Shown one piece after another: positions 22,257-32,979 of a DNA stretch of 64,000 nt (the stretch's first letter is position 1; each line of letters starts with the position of its first letter). Origin of the DNA: Ottelia alismoides. Taxonomy: Eukaryota; Streptophyta; Magnoliopsida; Alismatales; Hydrocharitaceae. Location: positions 1,488,001 through 1,552,000 of the forward strand of contig JAZKJV010001876.1 in NCBI GenBank assembly GCA_037367405.1. Direction: 5' to 3'. The position numbers and the translations under genes were made by a program. Below the pieces are notes generated by a model. That model ran no database searches, was not told where the DNA came from, and saw only the letters and a list, made by a program, of their open reading frames with translations.

Positions 22257-24400
22257 ATGGTCGACTGGAGTAATTTTTATCCGACCTTCACGGATCCCTC
22301 TCACCCTCCAGTCGGTCCACCTCCCTTAACCTATGAGTACATTCCTCGTGATTTTTGTATATATCTAACTAACCCATTATTTCAGGAATCGGGCTTTGAA
22401 TTTTACCCACCCTCATTCCACTCACATGATCCTAGATGGAGTCACCTTTCATGAGGTCCACACCTGAGACCTTGAACTAGATGATGGAGCATATGAATTC
22501 AAGGATTAGCAATCTATTTAACATCAATAAGATCCAAAATGATGCTTCACTATTTGAGGATACAGATTCACTTGAGGATGATCACGGGAGCTTGCAATCA
22601 TCCAAAATACAAAAAAATGAGACAATTTTAAAAATCCGAAAATATTTCAGGAGACACACTGTTGATTCATCTTGTGAGGAGAGGTCACCCATGCCAAACT
22701 ATTTTCCCACACATTCATTAACCACATGTCCCACCTTTGACCTCGAGGATGCCACTGTACAGACTGCTCGTGGCAACCCTTGTGTAGATGTTTATTCCGA
22801 TCTCTTCTTTTGTATGGAGGAGGTTTAAAAATTCAAAAAAATATTGATTGAACCTGAAGTGGTGACCACTATTCATGATATCATTAAAACCCCACTTCAA
22901 TAGGACATGACCCATTTATCTGATCCTCAACCCAAGAAGAGAAAGAGAAAGAGCAGATCTGAGTATCACATCTTGACCATGGCCACTGTCTACGCCATCT
23001 CTCACCGCCCAAATTTTAAGAAAGTAAACACGACTACACCTCTTGTGAGTTGCTCCATCTCTGACTATTCTTGTGACAACACTCTCCTTGACAGTGGTGC
23101 TTTAATCAATATAATACCTTTCTCTATGGTGCAGTTCAATTTGCTGATGGGTCTATTAAGAGGCTAAAGGGTATTTTAGAAACGCTATCATTCTTATTCA
23201 GGGAATGAACTTCACTTCTGATTTAATTGTATTTCCCATGGAGACCTCCACCCCTGTGGAGCAACTTCCAATCATTTTGGGATGGCCTTTCCTCGCCTCT
23301 TCGAGAGCTGTAATTGATTACCTATCATCGCGTACTGATGTTGGCTTTAGATGAGCAACTGTCGGAGCACTCTCATGGCTTCTGTCCTGGTCGGGGGACA
23401 CAAATAGTACACTCAAAGGTGCTCTTTTTCTATTATTTCTTTCTACTATATCTTTGATAGCGGGTTGGTTATACCTAAAACCTAAATGAAAACTGAGCGT
23501 CTCGTGGTTGCATTCCTCCCTGAATGCTGTGATGAATAGGAAAAATGACTCTCTACTGGAGATTTTCTCTTGTCCAGCCTTTCTGAAACCCTCCTAGGAG
23601 CCTCACTACTCTCTTCCCACTGGGCCCACAGAGAGCAAATGTAGGACTGGTGCCAACTGTTCATCACGATCAGGATAGATTCGCTTCCTATCTGATGTAG
23701 GGAGCATTGTGTTGATCACTACATCCACAATTGACCACAGACCTGCAACCCATGAGAACGTGCTAGTGTTAGCCAACCCCAAGGAATTTGACCTTGATGA
23801 TACTACCGGAGATTTTTGTTGTATGTTAGATCATACTGAGACCCAAGAATTCCTCTTCAAGGAGGAAAACTCGGAAAGCATAAACCTTGGATTTCCCCCT
23901 TCTGGTATGTGGTGATGCATTGATAACATCCGTGGGATTTACACAATAGACACCCTAGAGCGAACGACAGACTCTGATACTATACATGACGGACATGATT
24001 TGACTACTTTCACTGATGAGTCTGTTCTTTGTCACCTTGATTTTGATGAGACTGGTAAGGCCAAATTTGATTTGATTGCTTTTATAAAGGAATTTGATTT
24101 GATTTTATTTTGATGAGGATGGTGATCTAGTAGAGGCTCGTCGGGCTGGAATTGATCTTACTTTTTCCGAGAATGAGTTCGAGCCTTTTTTACTTTGATA
24201 TTTGCAAGACTTCCCAGGCCGGACATGACCACACTACTTCCATTGACCGATTCATGTCTGCACACTCTGAGACTACTGAGGATATATTCTTGGTCGATCA
24301 TGATCGATTTGTGTCTAATGATGACCTTGATATCGATTGACATCTTGTCATATACATTCCTTAGAGATCTCGCAAGAAGGTCCGCTTTCGACCTTCTTGA
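22257..24400 (+). pseudogene. Protease-containing ORF of AB, broken
   Basis: The homologue of the C ORF at 50712-52528. It begins MVDWSNFYPTFTDPSHPP and continues through a region with MMEHMNSRISNLFNINK (about 22484) and a basic stretch KKRKRKSRSE (about 22935) to an aspartic protease core. The catalytic LLDSGA is at about 23084-23101 and the second conserved strand IILGWPFLASS at about 23272-23305. Retropepsins of this type cut gag-pol polyproteins as dimers. The C-terminal part is acidic and Asp/Glu/Thr-rich (23709-23915 and on). Breaks: a stop at 22452, in-frame TAA (about 22826) and TAG (about 22901) where C has CAA and CAG, a short deletion just after MVQ near 23131, and further frame changes near 24110. 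No CCHC knuckle, RT or integrase follows. Confidence 0.75.
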
Positions 24401-25259
24401 CCTTTGTACATCCACTACTCTTGTATGTCCGTTCGTTTCATTCTTTCTTCTATTGTTTTATCGTTCATCCTTTTCGTATGTATATATATTATACTTAGGA
24501 TACTAAGTATAGGGGGTGAATGATCTGTGTTGTTCATATCATTTTTTGTACAGTCCGCATATTCTCCTCATCAGTTTTCCCTTTTGTACAGTCTACTATA
24601 CGTAGGATGCTATGGGGTTACAATAATGCTTCAAAATAGGGATAGTCTACTAGCTCAATAGGAAAAACTCCTTATGTACATGTTACACCTTGTATATTTT
24701 CAAAAAAAAAGAAAAAAAGGAAAAAAAGCAGAATTTCTAAAAGTGGACAGGCCTGATTGAAAAGTAAAATGCCTACTGGTGTGTATATACAAGTGAAAAA
24801 AATAAAATAAGTCTTTAAAGTCAAATTTTTGTAAGCTTGCAGCGAATGACTTGGCTACATTGGTCATGCATTCAAGGAGCTGGTTGTACTTGAACTTATA
24901 AGGGAAAGAGTTGCTAGATCGGGGGACTAGAGTTACCTTGTTGAGAGAGGTTGTTTCTTTGCTACTTTTGAGATGGGGAGCTATAATTCACTTACATCTT
25001 ACAAGTAAAGATTCATAGTCATAAGAATGTGTGTATGTAGACTTGTTCGGATCTAACTGTTGAAGAGACCTAAATAGGAGTCTTGTGGAACTTAGAGGCT
25101 GTTAAGTTTTAAATCAATTTCCCATTAAGGTTCTGCCACACTAATAATCTAATTTTATGATGATAAGTTTAATATTCAATATTATCCTAATTTCTTTATT
25201 TCTTTTTTTCTTTTATTAACTTAATCTTTCAAATAAGTGTTTGTTAAGGGACTAGCAAA
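24401..25259 (+). other. AB 3' noncoding region with reduced hairpins
   Basis: Contains one clear hairpin at 24490-24511 (arms TATACTTAG and CTAAGTATA) and a decayed half-hairpin near 24592-24616. Comparison with C suggests an internal deletion joined the arm of one hairpin to sequence that in C lies beyond the LINE. From 24540 it aligns with C in reverse (43265-43510). At 25240-25257 the text TTGTTAAGGGACTAGCAA looks like a mutated version of the perfect hairpin at 30662-30679. Confidence 0.6.
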
Positions 25260-25276
25260 GGTAAAGCATAGAGGGA
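25260..25276 (+). other. Polypurine tract of AB
   Basis: GGTAAAGCATAGAGGGA directly precedes the LTR B start TGATGAAT. C has the equivalent tract, in reverse, at 42733-42749. Confidence 0.75.
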
Positions 25277-28200
25277 TGATGAATCTACATTTCATCATCT
25301 TTATTCATTTATTTTAGCCTAAAATCTCTTATAAAATACCTATATATAATACTAACTCCATATTCTTACTAACTTACATCTGTGTGTAAATATTGTACAT
25401 TTATTACTATTTTAACCTAAAATAAATAAATAAAGAAAAATAAAAGACTATATATATGTAAAAGATACAGGCTGACCCGAACCGCAAGAGAAGGTCAAGA
25501 CTTGACCTGATTGACTAGGAATAAAGGGGAGATTGGGACCATAAGCAAAAAAATACAAAACAATGTGTGTTGATATTTGTATACTTATACTATTTTATTT
25601 GTACATAAATTGACCTCAAATTAAATAAATTTAAAAACAAAAGTTGTAAATAAAAATTTTTCGAAATAATAAAATTATTTGAAAAATAAAGTCATGTACA
25701 AAATTAAAGTAACCACAGCCGGAAAAAGCCATAAAGTGATAATTGAAAGATCAATTCAGGCTCCATATGAACTCGGGTTTAACCAAACTCACTTACATTG
25801 TATCTAAATTAAATTATCTTTAAAATGGTTGTGGTTTCATAACTTTTAGATTTATGGTTGAAAGTCAGTTTTCTGGGGTGGTTTTTGCAAATTGAACATA
25901 TATTTACTATATTTATTTTTTTATTATTTATTGTATATATTATGTTTTTAATAATTGTAATTTTCACAAGTAATTTAAAGTAAATAAAAAAATTATTGAA
26001 AAAAATTCTTTTAGAACATTATTTCCTTATTTGTACATATGTATAATGTAATATATGTAGGTATTATATGTATATAACATTTTTCCCTAAATATCCACTA
26101 CAAAAAAATAAAATAATTTACCTTTATTATTTAAATTAATAAAGTAATGAAATTTATTTATTTATGTATGTAAATAATATACCACATATTTATAATACAT
26201 TTAACTCCATAATTAAGCCACCATTAAGATATCTCTTTTTTTACAATTATTAATTATTATTATTATTGTAATTATGAAAACCATTTTTAAAATTATTTAA
26301 TTTATTTTATTAATTTTATTAATTCCACCATTAACTTCCTTCCTTATTTTTTTCATTTCAAAATTTGAAATTCAAATGTATATTTTTTCTATTTAATTGG
26401 CTCCTCCTCCCTCATTTCACTTGATCAATCTTTGGTGAGAGGAGCCTATTCTCCAAGAGCTTCTTGTTGCAGAGAGGTGCCTAGCCTCCGAGCCATCTGG
26501 TGACTACGAGTCGGCCTTCGTCGAGGCGATCATGGTTTCCATCGCTCCCACAGTGAGATCCACACATTTTTTTCTTGTTCTTAACCTAGGTTAATCGTAG
26601 TTTAATTTTTTGCATTTTTATTTTGCTGTTGTTTTTTATATTTCTAGATCACATTTAATCAATTTCTTGATCACTCGCCACAATTCGATCCGCTCTTCCC
26701 AATACGATTTTCTGTCTCAACTTCGATATCCCTTTGCTTCACGTTCTATCTTACGTAATCTACCAACTCCGGCCACGTACAGTATCCAGATCCATTCCTT
26801 ATTTTTCGTCGGATCCCCGTTCACGTAATCTGATTTGATTTTGCGATTACATCGTCGTGCTTGGGTCTTAATTTTTTTATAAATAAAAAATAAAAAATAC
26901 ATAGTTTTTTTCCTTTCTAACATATGTTTTGTAGTTTTAAAAAAATAAAAAATATATAAAAAGATTTTTGTCCTTTCTATTTTTAATAAAAAATGAAAAA
27001 AATCTATTTCTATTTTATAAAAATAATAACTAATAAATAAAAAAAGGCACCATCGTAGGCGTTGCTGCTTATCCCACCAGCGGTGCCCGTTGCCCGTTCC
27101 TTCCCCACCGTTGTTCGACCAGCGTGGGCCTATCAACGCAGCACCACCTGACGCGCCTACTGTGCCACTCCAGATTGACATCGCCCGCCCGCGAGAGCGA
27201 CACCACCATTGTTGGATCATGCTCCTCCCCATGTGTCATCCAGCACCTGGACCTTTAATCTGCCAGGCCTGCTCCCTCTGCTTCTGCAGGCAGCGTCCGC
27301 GGTCGACTGCACCACCTGCTACCAGCCAGCAAGCCCGCTCAATCGAGTCACACCCGCACCGTCTGCGTACATGTGTGTCACCCTACAGCCGTCCTATCAG
27401 CAGTACAACCTCCCTTCTCCTCATGCCATCGGTGTCACCACAATTGTCAGCATGCGTGTCACCCTCTGTACAATTAACTGCAAGAGCTCATGTCTTGATC
27501 CTCACTGTCGATCGCCCTCCTGAAGAAGCTCGGTCCACGCGTGTTGTCGGCCTTTCTTGGAGAAGAAGAGGGGCGGCACCCCCCTCTCTCTTGGGCACGA
27601 AGAAGAAACAAAGGAACAACCCAGCGTGTTCCCTAAAAGTTTTTGGGTAAACTGTATTTTTTCCCAAATTTATTTTTTGATATCATTAATATAGCAACAA
27701 ATAATAATTATATTTTGGTCCTTGTATTCAGACTCAAGTGCATGCATTTTTATTATTAGAATAAATGTTTTTGTTGGTCAACAAATTCTGCAAAAATCAT
27801 GTTATGTTACTGATTTGTGTCTCTTCATTGTAAAAAATCTGCATTGCATTTTATTGTTGTTTTCTACTATTAGAAAATAAAAAAAACATAGCATTTTCCC
27901 TTGTTTTAAATTAAAAAAATCATTAAAATTCGAATATTGCTATAAAAATTCTAAAAATAGTTTTTTGTTTTTTTGTATAATTTCCTTACCAATTTCCGTG
28001 CCATAATTATGAATAAAACTCAAAAAATTGTAAAAAACTAAATATCTTAAAAACAATCATATAAAATTATAGAAAAATAAAAAATGTGATTTCAGTATTT
28101 ATTTATGGAGAATTTCATGTAGTTTTTAAGAAAAAACATCTTTATAATTTTTGCATTTATTTGGTATTTTTATATTGAAAAATAAACCTTCTTTCTCACT

Positions 28201-28742
28201 CTTTGCATTTTTCTCATATTTTCTCTTTTTAAAAATACTAAAAATCTAAAATATCTGAAAAATTGCAAAAATAGTAAAATTTCAAAAAAATACAAAAATA
28301 TTTTATTTTGGCAATTTTTAGCATTTTGTCATATTTAAAAAAATCTAAAAAAAACTTGCATCTCTTTTGTTTATGTATCATTTGTTTAGAATTTTTTTTT
28401 TTTGAAAATTAAAAATTGGCAAAACAAAAAAATAGAAATAAAAAAATTAAAAAGATAAAAATTCAACAAAAACCAAGGATAATTTGCATTTTAGTTTCTC
28501 TTTTATGTTAATTGATTTTTCGATTATTGAATAACCCTCGGGAATTGTAGCCTCCCTGAGTTTGACCATGTTCGCTATACAGGTTACTTAAATAGCAAAA
28601 TAATTCTCTTGCTCATATTTTCTTGTAATTAATTATTGTATTGACAAAAAAATATAATATATTTGTTTGTTGATGCTTGATTGGGTTGCAATGACTTGTT
28701 AATAATTAATATGATTTAAAACCAAATAAAAGTGTGTTAACA
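25277..28742 (+). repeat. 3' LTR of AB (LTR B)
   Basis: 3466 bp, TGATGAATCTAC...GTTAACA, followed by the GTCAC duplication at 28743-28747. It keeps intact both terminal dinucleotides that LTR A has lost. Landmarks: palindrome 25493-25507, TATA-like TATATAAAA at 26953, GC island 27040-27650, end motif near 28535-28590. Confidence 0.92.
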
Positions 28743-28747
28743 GTCAC
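28743..28747. repeat. Target-site duplication of AB, right copy (GTCAC)
   Basis: Matches 15991-15995 and defines the right end of AB. Confidence 0.9.
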
Positions 28748-30687
28748 TCTCATCAGTACTAGAAATCGACTAGGATGGTATCCTCAGGATTCATCTTCGG
28801 ATTCCAATGATGTAATTATCATAAATGGGTATGGCAAGGATGCCATTAAACCATATGCGAGTAAGCACCCCGACTCCATATCGTTGTCATTTTATGTCTA
28901 TACTTAGGATGACATATCCTAGGCATAGTGGGAGAGTGACTTGTGTTACTCCTTTTCTTTTTCTTATTGCTTTGTATATCCCCGATCCCATCAATTCTCA
29001 TAATTACTCATGTCCTATACTTAGGTTGACCAGAGCCTAAGTATAGAAGGGATCAATGTCCACCATATATATTCCTTCATCCATTTCTCCTCTACTTTAT
29101 CTCGATTGCCCCCATTTTTCTCTTCTTCTATACTTAGGCTGACCAGAGCCTAAGTATATGTGGGAGGATTGGCTTCTATGTTTTCGTTCTTTTTCACTCT
29201 CCTACGCTTAGCACGAGCTATGTAATTTCCTCACTTTTTGTGCTCTGAGGACATAGTATACGCTGAGTATAGGGGTGTGTATATATTGCATATATACTTT
29301 ACCCATATCTCGTACTTCCACATATTTTTGTATATATTATTCACTAAATACAGGATGGGTAAAATTGATAGAAAATCTTTGTAAAATACTTGCATAAAGT
29401 GTATAATTGTACACACACAGTAAAATTTGTATAATGTGTATAATACTCTCTATGTAAAACTTGTATAATATTGTCAAATCATTGTACATAATACTATTTG
29501 GTATAATTGTTGTAGAATAGGAGGTACAACAAAAAACTTTTAACTAATAAAAAAGGGCTTCTTATTCACTCTTGCATATCATGCTTGCATTCATTCAAAA
29601 AAATCATTGCACTACATCCACATGCATTTCATATCATCTGCATTTCATTTGCACATCTCGCATATGCAAAGTTGAAAGTCAATGGGTTCTGAACCGAGTT
29701 ATGAATAGAAAGCGAGGATGGACTTCAGTTGGCCTTAATCTACATAAATTTCAGAGGAACTTCAATTGAGAAGTAGGATTTTAGAAACTTCATATCATAG
29801 GCTTAATTCTACAAGTTCACAAGATAATTTCTGGACTTTTACTTTTAGTGTCTAACATGCTTGCCTCATTCTGAGTAGACTCTTAAATAAGGAATTATTT
29901 TGTACACAACATTGTGCAGTTATCTCAACTCAGACAGGGTGTTGGAATATTGTGTGCTTTTCTTTGGTGGCATTGGACATCTAATGACCGGAGTAATGAG
30001 TTGAAATAGAGCTTCGAATGAGGGATGGACTACTAGCATAATTTTTCTAAGACTCCAAAACATGGGTGGATCAAAATACTCTATATCTATCGGGGTACAA
30101 AAGATCCATGTAGAGAAACCACAAATTTCTACCAAAAAATGAATTCCCAAATACAAAAAAATATTTGACCAAAATGATCCAAGCTTCATATAGCCTGAAG
30201 ATCTAGTGGAGACTTGGCTACACGGGCCAAGCTTCACAGGAGAGTTGACTACACTAACCACTCTTCACTTTTTTCCCCTTCTTCTACACTTCTCCTCTTA
30301 CTCGTTGTGAACTAGGATGCTCTTGAACTTAGAAGGAAATACCTGACTCCCTGAGGATGAGTTACTAGAGGAGGAGATTACATGGTAGTCTGGCATCTTG
30401 GATGGGAAGAGCTACTGCTCTTCGCATACATAAGACAGATTCTCAGTGTTCATGTGGGATGCTCAAGGAAGTGGTTGATCTAAGATGGCTTCTGAGTCAG
30501 GTCGGGATATTGACTTGTGCAAACTTGGAGGTTATTGTTATTAAAATCCTAATTCTCATAAGGAGTTCCGCCACATTATTAATCCAAATGTCGAGTCCAA
30601 CTCTAGTTTCACCTTTTACTCTGGTATAGAACAATCATTTCACTTTTTCATTTCATTTTAGTTGCTCGGGGACGAGCAAGATTTAAG
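28748..30687 (+). mobile_element. Internal 3' region of the older gypsy element, right piece
   Basis: Continuation of 15094-15995 beyond AB. It carries the four-hairpin array at 28898-29271, a stretch also present in C ('gtatatattg.atatatacttta', 29278-29310), then about 1.3 kb that aligns loosely with C 43510-44160 in reverse, and the pre-PPT hairpin at 30662. No coding domain is visible; the 113-codon minus-strand ORF at 29920-30261 lies antisense and resembles nothing known to me. The host element therefore seems to have a short interior of about 2.9 kb with no enzyme genes, though parts may have been lost. Confidence 0.6.
28898..29271 (+). other. Array of four hairpins (older element)
   Basis: Three short hairpins at 28898-28928, 29015-29046 and 29128-29157 have arms of the form CTATACTTAGG and CCTAAGTATAG with loops of about 6-8 bases. 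A longer fourth at 29201-29271 has imperfect arms (CCTACGCTTAGCACGAGCTA side against the 29250-29271 side). Purine-rich text such as 'gtgggaga' or 'aaggga' follows them. The same three-plus-one order occurs in C. Confidence 0.8.
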
Positions 30688-30697
30688 TATAGGGGGT
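30662..30697 (+). other. Pre-PPT hairpin and polypurine tract
   Basis: TTGCTCGGGGACGAGCAA (30662-30679) is a perfect 7-bp stem with a 4-base loop; the purine tract TATAGGGGG (30688-30696) follows, then the LTR tip at 30698. This arrangement, hairpin then 'aagtataggggg', is familiar from plant Tat/Athila-type elements. Confidence 0.75.
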
Positions 30698-32338
30698 TGA
30701 CGAATATGTGATTCATTACTCTAAAAGTTGAAAAAAGAGTTTTGATAGCTGCATCACCCATTATTTTTCATTATTATCATTCACACACTTCAAATTAATA
30801 GTTGCATTTTTGCATTCATAGTTCTACAAAAAAGAAGCCTAAGTTCCCTTGTACAATATCACATGTATTATACATATTTTACCTTATTTTTTTATTTTTA
30901 ACTAACTCATAATAAAATAAAATAAACTCAATAGTGGATATATTACTAACACTAATTAATGAACAATATCGAAAATACTAGCTTGTAAGTTTGTCCAATA
31001 AAACCCAAACCCTAGTTCGAGATTAAAATCCATAAAATGTGAATATCTCTCTGGTAAAGTTTCCTATGGACCCCAACTCACTTTTTAATTAATGGACATT
31101 AAATTACCTACAAAATAAGATCAAAATTAAAAGAATCGGAGTACATATATTAAACTTGGGTTTTGGGTCCCAATATATATTGTACATATTGTCAAATTTG
31201 AACTTATTATTTTATGCACAAAAATAATCCTTTGTGATTTATTTCTCTTACATTTATTTTCTTTTATTTATGTTTTAATATGTATGTTTATATTTATATT
31301 TATTTCATTTTATTTATTTATTCTAATTATTATTTATTTATTTATTTTATATGACTATTATTTGAAATTTGAAAATTTTATTTTTAGTATTAAGCTTTTA
31401 ATTTTATTTTTAAAAATTTATCACCATGTGGCATCCCCAAGGTTGTCCATGTGTCCCCCTTCTCCTCTCTCTCTCTCTCTCTCTCGCCCAACCTGGTACG
31501 CACTACCCACCTTGCGTGATGGTATGATTGACCCGGCACGGTGATTCCCAACCTTCGTCTGCCCCTCTGCACCACCACATCTCCCTTAATCTCCTATTTG
31601 TCATTTCCCCTAACCGTCTGGAGACCCATCTGCAACGCCCACCTCCTCCGCAACCTGCTCGCCCTGCAACTACCCAACCATGCCCGCCTCCCTCACTTTC
31701 TCTCTGTTCCTCCTCCCACATTCAGCAATCTCGTGTCTCACGCATGAATTGCAACCAACTGCTTTCTCAGTAACCCTCTTGTCATGCAACTACCCAACCA
31801 CACCTGCCTCCCTCCCTTTTACTCTATATCTTTCTCCTCCCCACGTTCACCAGTCCCATCTCTCGCGTATGATTCGCAACTAACTGATTCTTCAGCAACT
31901 ACTTGCTAACTCAAATGTCTCTCCCCCTCTTCCACCTCCTCCATATCTTCATGTTTCTCTCTCATGACCCACAACCACGTCTCTCTCTCTCTCTCCACAA
32001 CCCCTAGCATTCTCGACCTACCTCCCAACTACCCATAAATCTTCAACGATCTCCTCAAGCGGCCCTTATCCGCTAAATCTAAGGAGAGAGCCACCAGCTT
32101 CGTCTCCTCCGTGGTGATAGCACGACTGCTCGATTAGTAGGCGATGACCGTACATTCCACCCCAAGCGTGATCCAAGGTGGGACATTCCCCCTTACTGCA
32201 GCTGAGCTCTACTCACAAATGATCTGTTTGTCAACATCCTTCGCCATGTTAATCTAGGTCACGATCACCGAAGTCGATCCATGCTCCTCCCCATTCCTAT
32301 GAACCCTACTTCTCTTAGTATATCCTCAACCGTCTTTC
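30698..32338 (+). mobile_element. LTR D (3' LTR of the older element, truncated)
   Basis: Starts TGACGAATATGTGATTCATTA at the PPT. The U3 at 31020-31220 matches insert K (21190-21370) and LTR I (reverse). A (CT)n run is at about 31463-31493, and a pyrimidine-rich, GC-richer leader follows to about 32338, where a copia LTR fragment begins. I cannot find its U5 or right end, so it is probably truncated. Confidence 0.65.
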
Positions 32339-32969
32339 TGTTAGCCATGTGAGCTTGAGACGAACCATTCCTACAATAAATGTTATTGTAATGTTTGTTA
32401 TATATATATATATAAGTTATTGATTTATTTCACTCCCAATCTGAGATTAAATGAATGAATGCACTATAAGGTCCCTTAGTACAATTAGGGTTATGTACCA
32501 TGGCCATCTTAATGATCATCCAACTTTTGGTTCAAATGTTGAATCACAGAGGCTATTGCTCAGATGAATATCTAAGTAGTTAGATTGAGGACTCATCAAG
32601 CACCGCCAAATGATTGTTAAAAGAAGATATGCATACATATAAGGAGATGGTAATCCGTTCTATATTGGCTGATATCTGACCGACCTTTAGGAATAGAGAT
32701 TTGGAGGTGTCAGATAAGTTAGGACAAAGAGTTGACTTAATGAGATCGAGATAACCAAGTCCTATGTCATATACTGTCATGATGTAGGCATGCATCGTCT
32801 GACCAAAGACTGATGTATTGCTATATATCTGAGTATGTACATTTGGCAAATCGATAGGTTGATGGCCTAATCAAGGACTATACACCGGAGAGCTGGTGTG
32901 CATACAAGGGCATATGAGTAAAACGATCTCTCGAAGGGATCATACATGTTCACTTGTGAATCGGAAGAC
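32339..32969 (+). repeat. Truncated copia LTR fragment, plus strand
   Basis: Begins TGTTAGCCATGTGAGC and follows the same order of landmarks as the copia LTRs (in reverse against 834-3347 and directly against 48049-48670), including 'ggtcccttagtacaattagg' at 32470 and 'gattgaggactcatcaagca' at 32583. It stops at 'tcggaagac' (32961-32969), only about a quarter of the LTR. Much more diverged than the other copies and with internal deletions. Confidence 0.82.
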
Positions 32970-32979
32970 TTAAGCTTAT

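Larger units (their letters stand above)
20709..22415 (+). repeat. 313-bp tandem duplication at the ORF start, first copy split by LTR K
   Basis: The block starting 'ttgagtaggtgaattgaggg' at 20709 recurs at 22103, and the ORF-start block at 21920-22100 recurs at 22230-22415. Removing the insert between 20829 and 21909 gives two adjacent copies of 313 bp, each comprising about 120 bp of leader plus the first 50-60 codons of the ORF (Met codons at 21944 and 22257). Copies have drifted apart by many substitutions, so the duplication is old. Confidence 0.8.
15996..28742 (+). mobile_element. Gypsy (Tat/Ogre-like) non-autonomous element AB
   Basis: A 12.7-kb plus-strand LTR retrotransposon with LTRs of 3469 and 3466 bp, ends TGATGAAT...TTAACA (mutated to TAATGAAT...CTAATA in the 5' copy), target duplication GTCAC, a PBS of tRNA-Asp type at 19468 and a purine tract at 25260-25276. 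The interior of 5.8 kb holds a long leader, a tandem duplication, an inserted LTR piece and one broken ORF whose only recognisable domain is an aspartic protease. I see no reverse transcriptase, RNase H or integrase. The PBS and the protease style place it with the Tat/Athila side of Ty3/gypsy; that lineage call is inference. The LTRs are clearly diverged, with many indels, so the insertion is old. Confidence 0.88.
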
